DNA of 64,000 nt, taken from assembly GCA_020634375.1 (NCBI GenBank), contig JACKBX010000009.1, positions 266,526 through 330,525 of the forward strand. Reading direction: 5' to 3'. The stretch is from Ardenticatenaceae bacterium. Lineage in GTDB: Bacteria; Chloroflexota; Anaerolineae; Promineifilales; Promineifilaceae. Made by a program: the position numbers and the translations under genes. Shown here piece by piece: positions 50,351-59,082 of this stretch (position 1 is its first letter; every line of letters starts with the position of its first letter). The notes below the pieces were generated by a model. That model had not been told where the DNA came from. It worked only from the letters and a program-made list of their open reading frames with translations, and ran no database searches.

Positions 50351-52102
50351 TTATAGTCCAAATTCATTAGGTGGCGGGGTGCGCCGCGGAATGCGCCCCT
50401 GTTCCATTGCCTGTTTATACACATCCAGCAAAACAGCGTATTCTTTACGCCGTTGTGCACCCTCTTTGACCCGCTGCTTTTGCTGGAACTCATCCAGCCG
50501 CTTGAAAATATCACTTTGAATGACGCTGGGCTGGGGAATATCCTCAAAAGTAATGTCCGATTCAGCGCCTGCTGTCTCGATAGAAACCATACCAAAATTG
50601 AAAATGGTCTGCAAGAGGCCGGGGCGGCTGGCGTTGACATTCTGAATATTGCTTAAGGCGGCTTGCTTACGGCTTTCGCCAAAACCAAAGGGACGGCGAT
50701 CAATGTCGATAACCAGGCGGTCAGTTAATTGGAAGGTATCGTTGCGCCAATCTTCTACATTCCAAACGAGCCAGGCTAGGTCGCCCGTAATTAGCAGCAG
50801 CGCAATGGGCCAAAATTGGTTGATGGGAATCATAAAGGCCTTGGTAACGGCGAACAGCCCCAGGCTGATAAACAGTAGCAGTCCCAGCGGCCAGGCGATG
50901 TTGCGCAACAGTACGAAGAGGTGTTTGCGATAGGTGATGACGCCGTTTTCTTCGACGCGCCATTTGTAACGCCGCCGCAATCGCTGCGAAAACGATTCGC
51001 CTTGTTTGACTGGGGCGCTGGTTTCAACATCTTCGTCTTCTATGACCTGCAACGGCCGTTTCGCCTGAAAATGTTTCTCTACCGACTCGCGCATTACCGC
51101 CTGTTCACGTCCGGCATCCAGCGCCTTCACGCGTTCACTGAGGCGGTTGAGCGTGTCGCGCACCAATGTGGGGTCATCAATATTGTCAAAATACACCGTG
51201 CCAGCCTGTGCCGCCGTGGTGATGCGTGCCGTGCCAATGTTGAAGAGATTAGTCAGCAAATTGGGCTTGTCAATTTCCACACTTTGCACTTTATCTATAG
51301 AAATCTTCACCACATCTGTGCGGAAGGTACGCAAATTAAACTCGCGGTGTACCAGATGCTTGTTTGTGATCACAAAGTAATCGTTGCGCCAATCCAGGTA
51401 ATTGAAACCCAGCCAAAGTAGCAGCACAAACAGAATGAGTGCCGAACCGCCAAACGAAACGAGCAGCCCCATGCCGCCAGTGGGCATGGTGGGCAGAAAA
51501 ACGTAAATGAGCATAAGAGCGAGAACGATCAGCGAGCCGGGAAGCAGCAAGCGCAGCAGCAAATTGTACCGGCTGCGCCGTGATTGGTACTCTACCAATT
51601 CGTCGGGGAGCAGGCTGATGGCGCTGCTTTTGCGGTCGCCTTTGGCGCGGATTTTTTGCACCTCTTGCCATGCTTCTTCCGATAGCCCGGAGAGGATATT
51701 GTCGCTCTGGTCGTAGACAGGTTCCAGGTTGGGCAGGACTTGTTTGTTCTCATCCAAAAATTGCAAGAAGTCGCTGCCCTTGATGATGAGGACACGGCCG
51801 TTCCCCTTACCCAGCACCGTTGCAGGCTGCGCGTCAGGCGCAAACAGCCACCTTTCCCCAAAATAATCCCCTGGCAGGTAAGAGCGCGAACCGCGTGTAA
51901 TTCCCTGTTCATCAACGGTCTTGGCAAACAAACGGCCGCTGCGCAAAATGTACAAGCTGTCTGCCACATCACGCTGATAGGCGATGATGGCATCATTTTC
52001 AAATGCATACTCCTGACTGATGCCTGCCAGCGCTTCTATTTCCTCATAAGTCAGTGTCTGAAAAATGGGGAGTTGGGCGAGAAAATCCAGTCTACTTGTC
52101 AC
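50351..52102 (-). CDS. Cyclic-nucleotide-binding and double-PH membrane protein
   Basis: This 583-aa protein fuses an N-terminal cNMP-binding-type domain (about 1-125; FAKTVDEQGITRGSRSYLPGDYFGERWLF) to two copies of a membrane-helix-pair plus bacterial PH domain. The first PH contains YFVITNKHLVHREFNLRTFRTDVV and VQSVEIDKPNLLTNLFNIG. The second contains TFQLTDRLVIDIDRRPFG and IQNVNASRPGLLQTIFNFG; the parallel wording shows an internal duplication. The phosphate-binding cassette region has GERWLF in place of the usual GExAL, so nucleotide binding is uncertain. GTG 52102 is preferred because AGGAAG lies five bases upstream; a TTG reading to 52129 is possible. A role as a ligand-tuned membrane-lipid sensor is inference. 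Confidence 0.8.
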   Translation of the reverse strand: MTSRLDFLAQLPIFQTLTYEEIEALAGISQEYAFENDAIIAYQRDVADSLYILRSGRLFAKTVDEQGITRGSRSYLPGDYFGERWLFAPDAQPATVLGKGNGRVLIIKGSDFLQFLDENKQVLPNLEPVYDQSDNILSGLSEEAWQEVQKIRAKGDRKSSAISLLPDELVEYQSRRSRYNLLLRLLLPGSLIVLALMLIYVFLPTMPTGGMGLLVSFGGSALILFVLLLWLGFNYLDWRNDYFVITNKHLVHREFNLRTFRTDVVKISIDKVQSVEIDKPNLLTNLFNIGTARITTAAQAGTVYFDNIDDPTLVRDTLNRLSERVKALDAGREQAVMRESVEKHFQAKRPLQVIEDEDVETSAPVKQGESFSQRLRRRYKWRVEENGVITYRKHLFVLLRNIAWPLGLLLFISLGLFAVTKAFMIPINQFWPIALLLITGDLAWLVWNVEDWRNDTFQLTDRLVIDIDRRPFGFGESRKQAALSNIQNVNASRPGLLQTIFNFGMVSIETAGAESDITFEDIPQPSVIQSDIFKRLDEFQQKQRVKEGAQRRKEYAVLLDVYKQAMEQGRIPRRTPPPNEFGL

Positions 52103-52301
52103 TGCGCACTTCCTACTTGCCTTTACCAATTTATGGGTTTGATTGAATCCCGTTCACGTCGTTTTGTTAGCGAGTATTTTAACATAACAAAAAAAAGTTG
52201 TATAGTTGGCGAACCACTTCTCGACTGACGGCTGGCTTGTCACACCCTTCCCCGTGATGTATGATCGCCGCCAGTATTAGGACTGGAAAGCTGGGTGAGT
52301 G

Positions 52302-53486
52302 ATGCCTGCAATTTTAAGTCTGTTCAACATTGTTTCGCTCTTCTACATTTTTCGCAGCTTGCAATTAACGGCCGTCATCTGGCGAGAACGTCAGACTCTC
52401 CAATACCCTCCCCTGACCCATCATCAAAAACAGCTAGCCGAACAAGCCTCATTCTTCATTGCTGTGCCCGTTGGCGTCTTCTTCCACGAACTCTCACACG
52501 CGTTGGCCGTATGGGCGTTTGGCGGGCAGGTGGCTGAATTTGGCTACCGTGCCTTTTGGGGCTACGTCGTGCCCAGTGGCACGTTCACACCCACGCAGGA
52601 TTGGTTTATCAGTCTGGCAGGCACGTTAGGGTCCCTTCTTTTTGGCCTGACCGTTTGGCTGATTTTCCGTCAATCGCGCCAGCCAGCCTTGCGCTACTTT
52701 GGCCTGCGTGCTTTTCGTTTCCAAACGTTCTTCTCCCTCATTTACTATCCTGCCTTCACCCTCCTCGGCTTTGAAGGGGATTGGGCCACCATTTACAATT
52801 TTTCGGCAACGCCGCTGTGGAGTGGGGTAACGGCCGTGTTCCACCTCATCCTCCTCTTTCTCTTCTGGCAAGGGGATCGGCGAGGTTGGTTTGAGATGGT
52901 TGCCCACCAGGACATGGCCGAGCAGCAGGTGTTTGAGCGAGCAACGGCCGTCAACACCTACGACGAAAAAACCCAACTGCAATACATTGCCGCATTGCGG
53001 CGCGGCGGCGCAGTCAATCAGGCAAAAACTGCCCTGCGTTCACTGCTGGCCCAAAATCCAAATAGCGGTGCCGCTCACCTGGAAATGGCAGCCGTGCAAG
53101 CCAGCGGCAAACGCCACATTTCCACCTCTGCAATAGACCATGCCCGCAAAGCCTTGAGCCTCGGACTGCCCAACAACACCAGCGCTGCCTACGCTCACCA
53201 ATTACTGGGCAGTTATGCCCTGGACGTCAGTCATTTTGATGATGCCTTCAACCATTTCAGCCAGGGTATTGCACTCCTAAAGACTATTCCCGACGCCGAA
53301 CAACCGGCGGCTCAACTCGCCTACCTCTTTCGCCAACGCAGCCTGACTTACCGCAGGCGCGGCCAGGAGACAGAGGCACTACAAGATATGCAGCAAGCTC
53401 TGATTCAGGCGCAACGCACAAATAGCGAACAAATCACGGATTTTTACCAGAAAGAACTGGCGGCATTTGGGCCGAAAAACCGTTGA
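52302..53486 (+). CDS. M50-like membrane metalloprotease with TPR tail
   Basis: This 394-aa protein has a membrane region (about 1-205, some five helices) with the zinc motif H62-E-L-S-H66 inside a hydrophobic segment (FFHELSHALAVW), as in site-2-protease/M50 and related membrane metalloproteases. The soluble C-terminal half (about 220-394) is made of TPR-like helix pairs (QLQYIAALRRGGAVNQAKTALRSLL, SAAYAHQLLGSYAL, and AYLFRQRSLTYRRRGQETEALQDM). The second metal motif (NxxPxxxLDG) is not seen, so activity or family may be divergent. ATG 52302 has no strong ribosome site; an in-frame GTG lies three bases earlier. Confidence 0.75.
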   Translation: MPAILSLFNIVSLFYIFRSLQLTAVIWRERQTLQYPPLTHHQKQLAEQASFFIAVPVGVFFHELSHALAVWAFGGQVAEFGYRAFWGYVVPSGTFTPTQDWFISLAGTLGSLLFGLTVWLIFRQSRQPALRYFGLRAFRFQTFFSLIYYPAFTLLGFEGDWATIYNFSATPLWSGVTAVFHLILLFLFWQGDRRGWFEMVAHQDMAEQQVFERATAVNTYDEKTQLQYIAALRRGGAVNQAKTALRSLLAQNPNSGAAHLEMAAVQASGKRHISTSAIDHARKALSLGLPNNTSAAYAHQLLGSYALDVSHFDDAFNHFSQGIALLKTIPDAEQPAAQLAYLFRQRSLTYRRRGQETEALQDMQQALIQAQRTNSEQITDFYQKELAAFGPKNR

Positions 53487-53706
53487 CAACTGTCACATAA
53501 AAATAAGGACTAATGACAGTAGACAGACTAGATTAATTATCGCTATGCTCAAGTTTATGCAAGATAAACCGGCACAAACAAGCATAAAAGGTGGTGATGT
53601 AATCAGCTAATTACACAAGAGGAACATGGCTCATTATCAAACGAGTCTAACAATGTTTTGACTAAACTAACTGGCATCATGCCACTAAACTGAGGAGAGA
53701 AACTCA

Positions 53707-55002
53707 ATGAAACAGAAACGCCTATGGACAATTTTATTGTTGGTTGTGATTATGAGTTTGCTGCTGGTAGCTTGTGGTGGTGGCAACAATGAACCCGCCG
53801 CAAATACTGGTGAAGAAGAGACATCTGCGCAACCTGCTGAAAACACAACCGTTGAAGAACCTGTAGCTGAAGAACCGGCGACGACGGACGAAGGCGGCTA
53901 TCAAATCCCCGCCATCGAAGATGGGAAATACAACGTAGCCTTCGTATACGTTGGCCCCCACGACGATGGTGGCTGGAGCCAGGCGCATGACGTTGGCCGC
54001 ATGTATGTCGAAGACAACGTAGCCGATGTGCATACCGCCTACGTGGAAAACGTAGCCGAAGGCGCTGACGCCGAACAGGTGATCCGCTCCCTGGCCCGTA
54101 AAGGGTTTGACGTTATCTTCACGACTTCCTTTGGCTATATGGATGCCTCCGAAATCGTTGCTGACGAATTCCCAGATGTGGACATCATCCACCTGACCGG
54201 CTACAAGGCTAATGAAGCTAACTTTGGCAACTTGATGGGCGCAATGGAAGACATGAAATACCTGGCCGGTATGCTGGCCGGTTCTCGCGCCAAGATGGAT
54301 GGCAATCCGAAATTGGGTTACATCGCCACCTTCCCCATCCCGGAAGAATTGCGATTGGGCAACGCCTTCTCCCTGGGCGTGCAGCAAACCTGCCCCGAAT
54401 GTACGGTTGATGTGCGCTGGATCTTCACCTGGCATGATCCCATCCTGGAAAAAGAAGCAGCTTCCTCTCTGTTTGACGGCGGTGCGCAAGTTGTGATGAC
54501 TGGCGCCGACACTCCGGCTCCGGCCGAAGCGGCTCCTGATGGCAAATGGGGCATCACCTACGACTACAGTGGCAACTGCGTTGTGGATGCCTGCCTCACC
54601 TCCATGTACTGGAATTGGGGCGTTGTGTACGCACGCATCGTGGAAGAATCCCGTGACGGCACCTGGGTCGGTGGCTGGGAATACTTTGATGCTGACAGTG
54701 GCGCATTAGGTCTCTACGGCTTCATGGATGGCGAGACGATGCAGCCCGGCGCAGCCGAAATCCCGGCTGAAGACCTGGCGCTTATCAACGATACGTTGGA
54801 CAAGATGCTGGCCGGTGAGTTTACACGCTTCGACGTTTTCAAAGGCCCCATCACCGACAACCAGGGTAATGTCGTCTTGGAAGATGGCGTGAGCCTGGAG
54901 CAGCTTGACCTGGATGGCTTCTCCCAGTTTGGCAGCGAGTGCAAGACCTGCATGTACTGGTGGAACGAGAATATCACGGCTGAACTACCTGAACTTGAGT
55001 AG
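53707..55002 (+). CDS. BMP-family substrate-binding lipoprotein of a nucleoside ABC importer
   Basis: This 431-aa protein is of the BMP/PnrA/Med type that binds purine nucleosides. It has a lipoprotein signal (LLLVACGGG), an acidic linker (about 23-65), and the domain starting YNVAFVYVGPHDDGGWSQAHDVGR, a hallmark of the family. TSFGYMDASEIVADEFPDV and GLYGFMDGETMQPG follow. ATG 53707 has GAGGAGAG upstream. It contains no ACGGCCGT palindrome although its neighbours do. The 220-base upstream gap holds a TTGACA at 53483 but no convincing -10. A strong terminator follows, then the ATPase and two permeases, which complete the importer. Nucleoside as substrate is a family-level inference. Confidence 0.9.
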   Translation: MKQKRLWTILLLVVIMSLLLVACGGGNNEPAANTGEEETSAQPAENTTVEEPVAEEPATTDEGGYQIPAIEDGKYNVAFVYVGPHDDGGWSQAHDVGRMYVEDNVADVHTAYVENVAEGADAEQVIRSLARKGFDVIFTTSFGYMDASEIVADEFPDVDIIHLTGYKANEANFGNLMGAMEDMKYLAGMLAGSRAKMDGNPKLGYIATFPIPEELRLGNAFSLGVQQTCPECTVDVRWIFTWHDPILEKEAASSLFDGGAQVVMTGADTPAPAEAAPDGKWGITYDYSGNCVVDACLTSMYWNWGVVYARIVEESRDGTWVGGWEYFDADSGALGLYGFMDGETMQPGAAEIPAEDLALINDTLDKMLAGEFTRFDVFKGPITDNQGNVVLEDGVSLEQLDLDGFSQFGSECKTCMYWWNENITAELPELE

Positions 55003-55014
55003 CGAGAGTTAGCG

Positions 55015-55056
55015 CAAGAGCTAGAGGGAGTATTTTTCTTCTAGCTCTTGTTTTTC
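55015..55056 (+). terminator. Terminator after the BMP-binding-protein gene
   Basis: CAAGAGCTAGA (55015-55025) pairs perfectly with TCTAGCTCTTG (55040-55050), followed by TTTTT. It probably limits readthrough into the transport genes, giving excess binding protein. Confidence 0.85.
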
Positions 55057-55079
55057 TCGTCTGATTTTTTATGAAAGTA

Positions 55080-55131
55080 AGAGCTAGGGGAGGCGCTTCT
55101 TCCTCTAGCTCTATCTCTATCCTCTAGCTCT
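55080..55131 (+). repeat. Second CTAGCTC-type hairpin and repeats before the ATPase gene
   Basis: AGAGCTAGGGGAGG (55080-55093) pairs, with two G-U type mismatches, with CTTCCTCTAGCTCT (55099-55112). A further CCTCTAGCTCT lies at about 55121-55131. Together with 39174-39222 this shows a small family of repeats with the core GAGCTAGAGG in intergenic DNA. Confidence 0.55.
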
Positions 55132-55144
55132 TTGGAGATGCGTT

Positions 55145-56686
55145 ATGTCTGAAACGCCCTATGCTGTTGAAATGAAGGATATTGTGATCCGTTTTCCTGG
55201 CGTGCTGGCGAATGACCATGTGAACCTGACGCTAAAACAGGGCGAAATTCATGCGCTGTTAGGTGAAAATGGGGCGGGTAAAAGCACGCTGATGAATGCG
55301 CTGGCCGGGCTGTATAAACCGGCGTCAGGCATTATGAGGGTATTTGGAGAGACGGTTAATTTTAATTCGCCGAAGGATGCGATTGCCAGGGGAATTGGCA
55401 TGGTGCATCAACATTTTATGTTGGTGCCGACGCAAACGGTGACGGAAAATATTTTGCTGGGGCTGAACGAGCCGCGTTTTTTCATGAAGCTGGCGGAATA
55501 TGACCAGAAAATTCTGGCGCTGCAAGATCAGTTTGGCCTGCGTGTCGACCCGACGGCGAAGGTCTGGCAGCTATCGGTGGGGGAACAACAGCGGGTGGAG
55601 ATTTTGAAGACGCTGTATCGCGGGGCGCAGATTTTGATTATGGATGAGCCAACGGCCGTTCTTGCGCCCCAGGAAATTGATGAGTTGATGAAGACGATGC
55701 GCTCAATGGTGGATCAGGGCAAGTCTATTATTTTTATCAGCCATAAATTGCATGAGGTAACGGCCGTTGCCGACCGCGTCACCGTGCTGCGAAAAGGTAA
55801 AGTTACCGCCGAGGGGCACAGCATGGAAGGGTTGACCAAGCGGGATTTGGCCCGCCTGATGGTGGGGCGCGGCGTGATTTTTGCGGTGGAGAAAAAGCCG
55901 CAGGAACCGGGCGATGTGGTGCTTTCTGTCAAAGACGTAGAAGCGGAAAACGACAAGGGCGTCCCTGCGCTGCGGAAATTGTCATTGGAAGTGCGTGCGG
56001 GTGAAATTTTAGGCATCGCGGCGATTGCCGGGAATGGGCAGAGCGAGTTGGCGGAGGTGGTGACGGGGTTACGGCCGTGCACAGGCAGCGTCAAAATCAA
56101 CGGCAAAGAAGTTGCCAACAAACCGCCCATCGTTGCCATTAAACAAGGCATGGCCCATGTGCCCGAAGACCGTACTGGCGTGGGCAGTGCCCCCAACATG
56201 ACTATCACCGAAAACACGATCATGAAGTGCTACCGTGAAAACCCCATCGGCAATGGCTGGAGCATTAACTTTACCAATGCGCGGCAGCGGGCACGCACGC
56301 TCAAAGAGAAATACGATATTTTAGCGCCCAGTGTGCGCACGATGGCCCGCAAATTGTCGGGCGGCAACTTGCAAAAGGTAATTTTGGCCCGCGAGATTTC
56401 GGCCCAGCCGCAGTTGATGGTGGCTGTCCAGCCGACGCGCGGCCTGGACGTGGGAGCGATCGAATCCATTCAAACGTTGTTGTTGGAGCAGCGGGAAGCG
56501 GGAACGGCCGTGCTGCTCATCTCCGAGGAAATGGAAGAGCTTCTGGCCCTCAGCGACCGCATTGCCGTCATTTCTGATGGCCGGATTATGGGCATTGTGG
56601 ATGCGGACAAGGCGGATATTAACGAAATTGGGCTGATGATGACGGGAACGGCCGTGCCCGCTAAAAGCATGGAGGCAGCAGGATGA
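55145..56686 (+). CDS. Nucleoside ABC importer ATP-binding protein (two ABC domains)
   Basis: This 513-aa protein has two fused ABC ATPase halves, as in RbsA/YufO. The first half has Walker A GENGAGKST, signature LSVGEQQR and Walker B ILIMDEPTAVLAP. In the second half Walker A is degenerate (AIAGNGQSE), the signature is LSGGNLQK, and Walker B has QPTRGLDVGAIE, without the catalytic Glu, the usual asymmetry in this family. GGAG lies before ATG 55145. The stop overlaps the first permease start by four bases (ATGA). Confidence 0.95.
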   Translation: MSETPYAVEMKDIVIRFPGVLANDHVNLTLKQGEIHALLGENGAGKSTLMNALAGLYKPASGIMRVFGETVNFNSPKDAIARGIGMVHQHFMLVPTQTVTENILLGLNEPRFFMKLAEYDQKILALQDQFGLRVDPTAKVWQLSVGEQQRVEILKTLYRGAQILIMDEPTAVLAPQEIDELMKTMRSMVDQGKSIIFISHKLHEVTAVADRVTVLRKGKVTAEGHSMEGLTKRDLARLMVGRGVIFAVEKKPQEPGDVVLSVKDVEAENDKGVPALRKLSLEVRAGEILGIAAIAGNGQSELAEVVTGLRPCTGSVKINGKEVANKPPIVAIKQGMAHVPEDRTGVGSAPNMTITENTIMKCYRENPIGNGWSINFTNARQRARTLKEKYDILAPSVRTMARKLSGGNLQKVILAREISAQPQLMVAVQPTRGLDVGAIESIQTLLLEQREAGTAVLLISEEMEELLALSDRIAVISDGRIMGIVDADKADINEIGLMMTGTAVPAKSMEAAG

Positions 56687-57849
56687 ACCTACCATTTACC
56701 ATAAAATTTGAAAAACGAGTTGAAGACATCCCCAAATGGCTGCCCGCCGCAACCTCGATTGGCTCCGTGCTTATCGCCTTCATTGTCAGCGGCATCATTC
56801 TGAAGATTATCGGCGGCCAACCGCTGCTCGTCCTCAAATTCTTCTACGAGGCCACTTTTGGCAGTTGGGCCACTTTCTCCGACACAATCGTCAAAGCCAC
56901 GCCGTTGATTTTGGTCGGTTTGGCCTGCGCTGTCGCTTTTAAGATGAAATTATGGAACATTGGCGCGGAAGGGCAATTTTACATCGGCGCGTTTGCCGCC
57001 AGCCTGGTGGTATTAATCCCAATGGTTTCCCCGGACAGCCCGAAAATTGTTGTCATTGGCTTGATGATGCTCATGGGCATGTTGGGCGGCGCAATCTGGG
57101 GCTTTTTCCCCGGTTATCTCAAAGCCCGCTTCCAAGTTAATGAAATTATCACCACGCTGATGCTCAACTACGTCGCTGTGTTGTGGAACAATTTTTGGAT
57201 TTTCGACAAATGGAGCGACGGCGGCTTCCAGATGACGCCGACCTTTGAGAAAAATGCCTGGCTGGCCCGTGTGACCGATTATGCCCGCGAGTACAGCGCC
57301 TTTATTGATGAGGGGGGGGGGCTGGCGAAATTTTTGACCAGTATCGGATTGGATCGGATTTCGGGGATGACGCTGCATGTCGGTGTGGCTTTTGGCATTG
57401 TAGCGGCCGTTTTTATGTGGTGGATTTTTGATCGCAGCCGCTGGGGTTACGAAATCAAGCTCATTGGCGACAACCCCAAAGCGGCGCGTTACGCTGGGCT
57501 GAATATCACCCGCAACATTGTGCTGGTGATGATGGTTTCCGGCGCGCTGGCCGGGTTGGCCGGGATGTCGGAAATCACCGGCGTTGTCCATCGTTTACAA
57601 GAGCGCATTTCGCCGGGATATGGCTTTACGGGCATCATCGTGGCCTGGTTAGCCAAGCTCAACCCGTTTGCCGTGATCATCGTCGCCATTTTGTTTGGCG
57701 CGTTGATTGTGGCCGGGCGCGAATTGCAGCCGTCTGGCCTGGCGTCCATGCTCCAGGGCATCATTCTCTTTATGGTGATTAGCAGCGATGTGCTGCTGCG
57801 TTACAAAGTTAAACTGGTACGCACGCAAACAGCGGTGGAGGCAGCATGA
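56683..57849 (+). CDS. Nucleoside ABC importer permease 1 (BPD_transp_2)
   Basis: This 388-aa membrane protein has eight to ten helices and the family motif AAFKMKLWNIGAEGQFYIGA near residue 85, then FQVNEIITTLMLNYVAV and the EIKLIGDNPKAARYAGLN block typical of YufP-type permeases. It is coupled to the ATPase before it and overlaps the next permease by four bases. It forms a heterodimer with permease 2. Confidence 0.93.
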   Translation: MNLPFTIKFEKRVEDIPKWLPAATSIGSVLIAFIVSGIILKIIGGQPLLVLKFFYEATFGSWATFSDTIVKATPLILVGLACAVAFKMKLWNIGAEGQFYIGAFAASLVVLIPMVSPDSPKIVVIGLMMLMGMLGGAIWGFFPGYLKARFQVNEIITTLMLNYVAVLWNNFWIFDKWSDGGFQMTPTFEKNAWLARVTDYAREYSAFIDEGGGLAKFLTSIGLDRISGMTLHVGVAFGIVAAVFMWWIFDRSRWGYEIKLIGDNPKAARYAGLNITRNIVLVMMVSGALAGLAGMSEITGVVHRLQERISPGYGFTGIIVAWLAKLNPFAVIIVAILFGALIVAGRELQPSGLASMLQGIILFMVISSDVLLRYKVKLVRTQTAVEAA

Positions 57850-58811
57850 ATTTAGAGATTATTTTACACGCGGGATTAGCGACAGGGACGATTTTGCTGT
57901 TTGCAGCCATTGGCGAAATTTTTGCCGAGCGTGCCGGTATCCTCAACCTGGGGGTTGAGGGGATGATGCTGCTGGGCGCGATGGCCGGGTTTAGTACCTC
58001 GTTGGCGACAAATAATGCGTGGTTGGGCTTGGTAACGGCCGTACTCGCCGGCGGCGTTCTCAGCTTGGCGCATGGCCTTGTCACCATCCACTTTCAAGCC
58101 GATCAGGTCGTCAGCGGATTGTCACTGACATTTTTGGGAACCGGGCTGGCGCTGGTGTTTGGCGAAGGGCTAACCGGACAAACGCCGCCCCTGATCCCCT
58201 CCTTCGACATTCCTGGACTGGCCGCCATTCCCTTTATCGGCCCGGTCTTTTTTGAGAATCACAGCTTGCTGGTGTACGTGGGCTATTTGTTCACGCCGCT
58301 GGCCTGGTATTACATCAATCGCACCCGGCCGGGGATGCACTTGCGTGCTGTGGGTGAAAAGCCGTCGGCGGCCGATACGATGGGCATTAACGTGTATCGG
58401 CTGCGTTACTTTTACGTGTTTGTGGGCGGCTGTCTGGCCGGTTTGGCCGGGGCGACGATTAGTTTGGCCGTGTCGCCGGGCTGGTACAGCGACCAGACCA
58501 CATCGGGACAAGGCTGGATCGCAGTGGGTTTGGTGATTTTTGCCCAATGGGATCCGCTGAAGGCGGCGTTGGGCGGCTATCTGTTTGGCGCGTTGCGGCG
58601 CGGCATTTTGGATTTGCAAGGCCCGGCGTTATTGCTTGGCATGACAAACCCACTGTACATCAACTCCAATTTCAGCTTTTTCTTGAAGATGACGCCGTAC
58701 ATTTTAACGATTTTGGCACTGGTGCTGGGGTCGCGGGCGGCGATGAAGAAGCGCCTGGGTGCGCCAGCGGCATTGGGTGTGCCCTATATTAGAGGGGAGC
58801 GGGGATTGTAA
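57846..58811 (+). CDS. Nucleoside ABC importer permease 2 (BPD_transp_2)
   Basis: This 321-aa membrane protein is the second half of the channel (YufQ-type), with AERAGILNLGVEGMMLLGAMAGF at the N-terminus and HLRAVGEKPSAADTMGINVYRLRY in the middle, plus a GQGWIAVGLVIFAQWDPLKAALGGYLFG motif. Its ATG overlaps the first permease's stop. It ends the transport operon; 14 bases after its stop lies the -10 element of the next gene pair. Confidence 0.93.
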   Translation: MNLEIILHAGLATGTILLFAAIGEIFAERAGILNLGVEGMMLLGAMAGFSTSLATNNAWLGLVTAVLAGGVLSLAHGLVTIHFQADQVVSGLSLTFLGTGLALVFGEGLTGQTPPLIPSFDIPGLAAIPFIGPVFFENHSLLVYVGYLFTPLAWYYINRTRPGMHLRAVGEKPSAADTMGINVYRLRYFYVFVGGCLAGLAGATISLAVSPGWYSDQTTSGQGWIAVGLVIFAQWDPLKAALGGYLFGALRRGILDLQGPALLLGMTNPLYINSNFSFFLKMTPYILTILALVLGSRAAMKKRLGAPAALGVPYIRGERGL

Positions 58812-58821
58812 CGACCGTCCA

Positions 58822-58830
58822 TGTTATAAT
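58822..58830 (+). promoter_or_regulatory. Extended -10 promoter giving a leaderless transcript
   Basis: TGTTATAAT at 58822-58830 is a perfect extended -10 (TGnTATAAT). The ATG of the next gene is at 58837, six bases on, where transcription would start. No ribosome site lies between. The mRNA should begin at or very near the start codon. Confidence 0.65.
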
Positions 58831-58836
58831 TTGGTT

Positions 58837-59082
58837 ATGATGGATAAGTCACTGGCTGAACAATATCGAATGCGCTGGCAGGCTGTTGCTGAAATTGAAA
58901 TTTCGGAACAGCGACAAGCCTCTTTTTCGCAGCGGTGGCAAAAACTTAACGCAATCGTGCGCATGGTGGCCGCATTGGGTTTGAAGCCGGAAGTAGATTT
59001 GGCTCAAGAACAAATTGTGTATACACGTTGGAATACTTTGCGGGAATGCTATTTGGCAGAGGTTGAAGAAAAACGGCCGTGA
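58837..59082 (+). CDS. Small protein paired with a nucleotidyltransferase
   Basis: This 81-aa, helix-rich protein (AEQYRMRWQAVAEIEISEQR, SFSQRWQKLNAIVRMVAALG) has no family that I recognise. Its four-base overlap with the next gene (GTGA) shows translational coupling, a pattern typical of toxin-antitoxin pairs of the MNT/DUF6036 kind. A second ATG three bases on is possible. It is transcribed from its own extended -10, seemingly as a leaderless mRNA. Confidence 0.7.
   Translation: MMDKSLAEQYRMRWQAVAEIEISEQRQASFSQRWQKLNAIVRMVAALGLKPEVDLAQEQIVYTRWNTLRECYLAEVEEKRP

Noticed and set aside
53483..53511. TTGACA as -35 of the nucleoside-transporter operon
   Set aside because: No acceptable -10 is found 15-19 bases downstream, and the hexamer overlaps the stop codon of the preceding gene.
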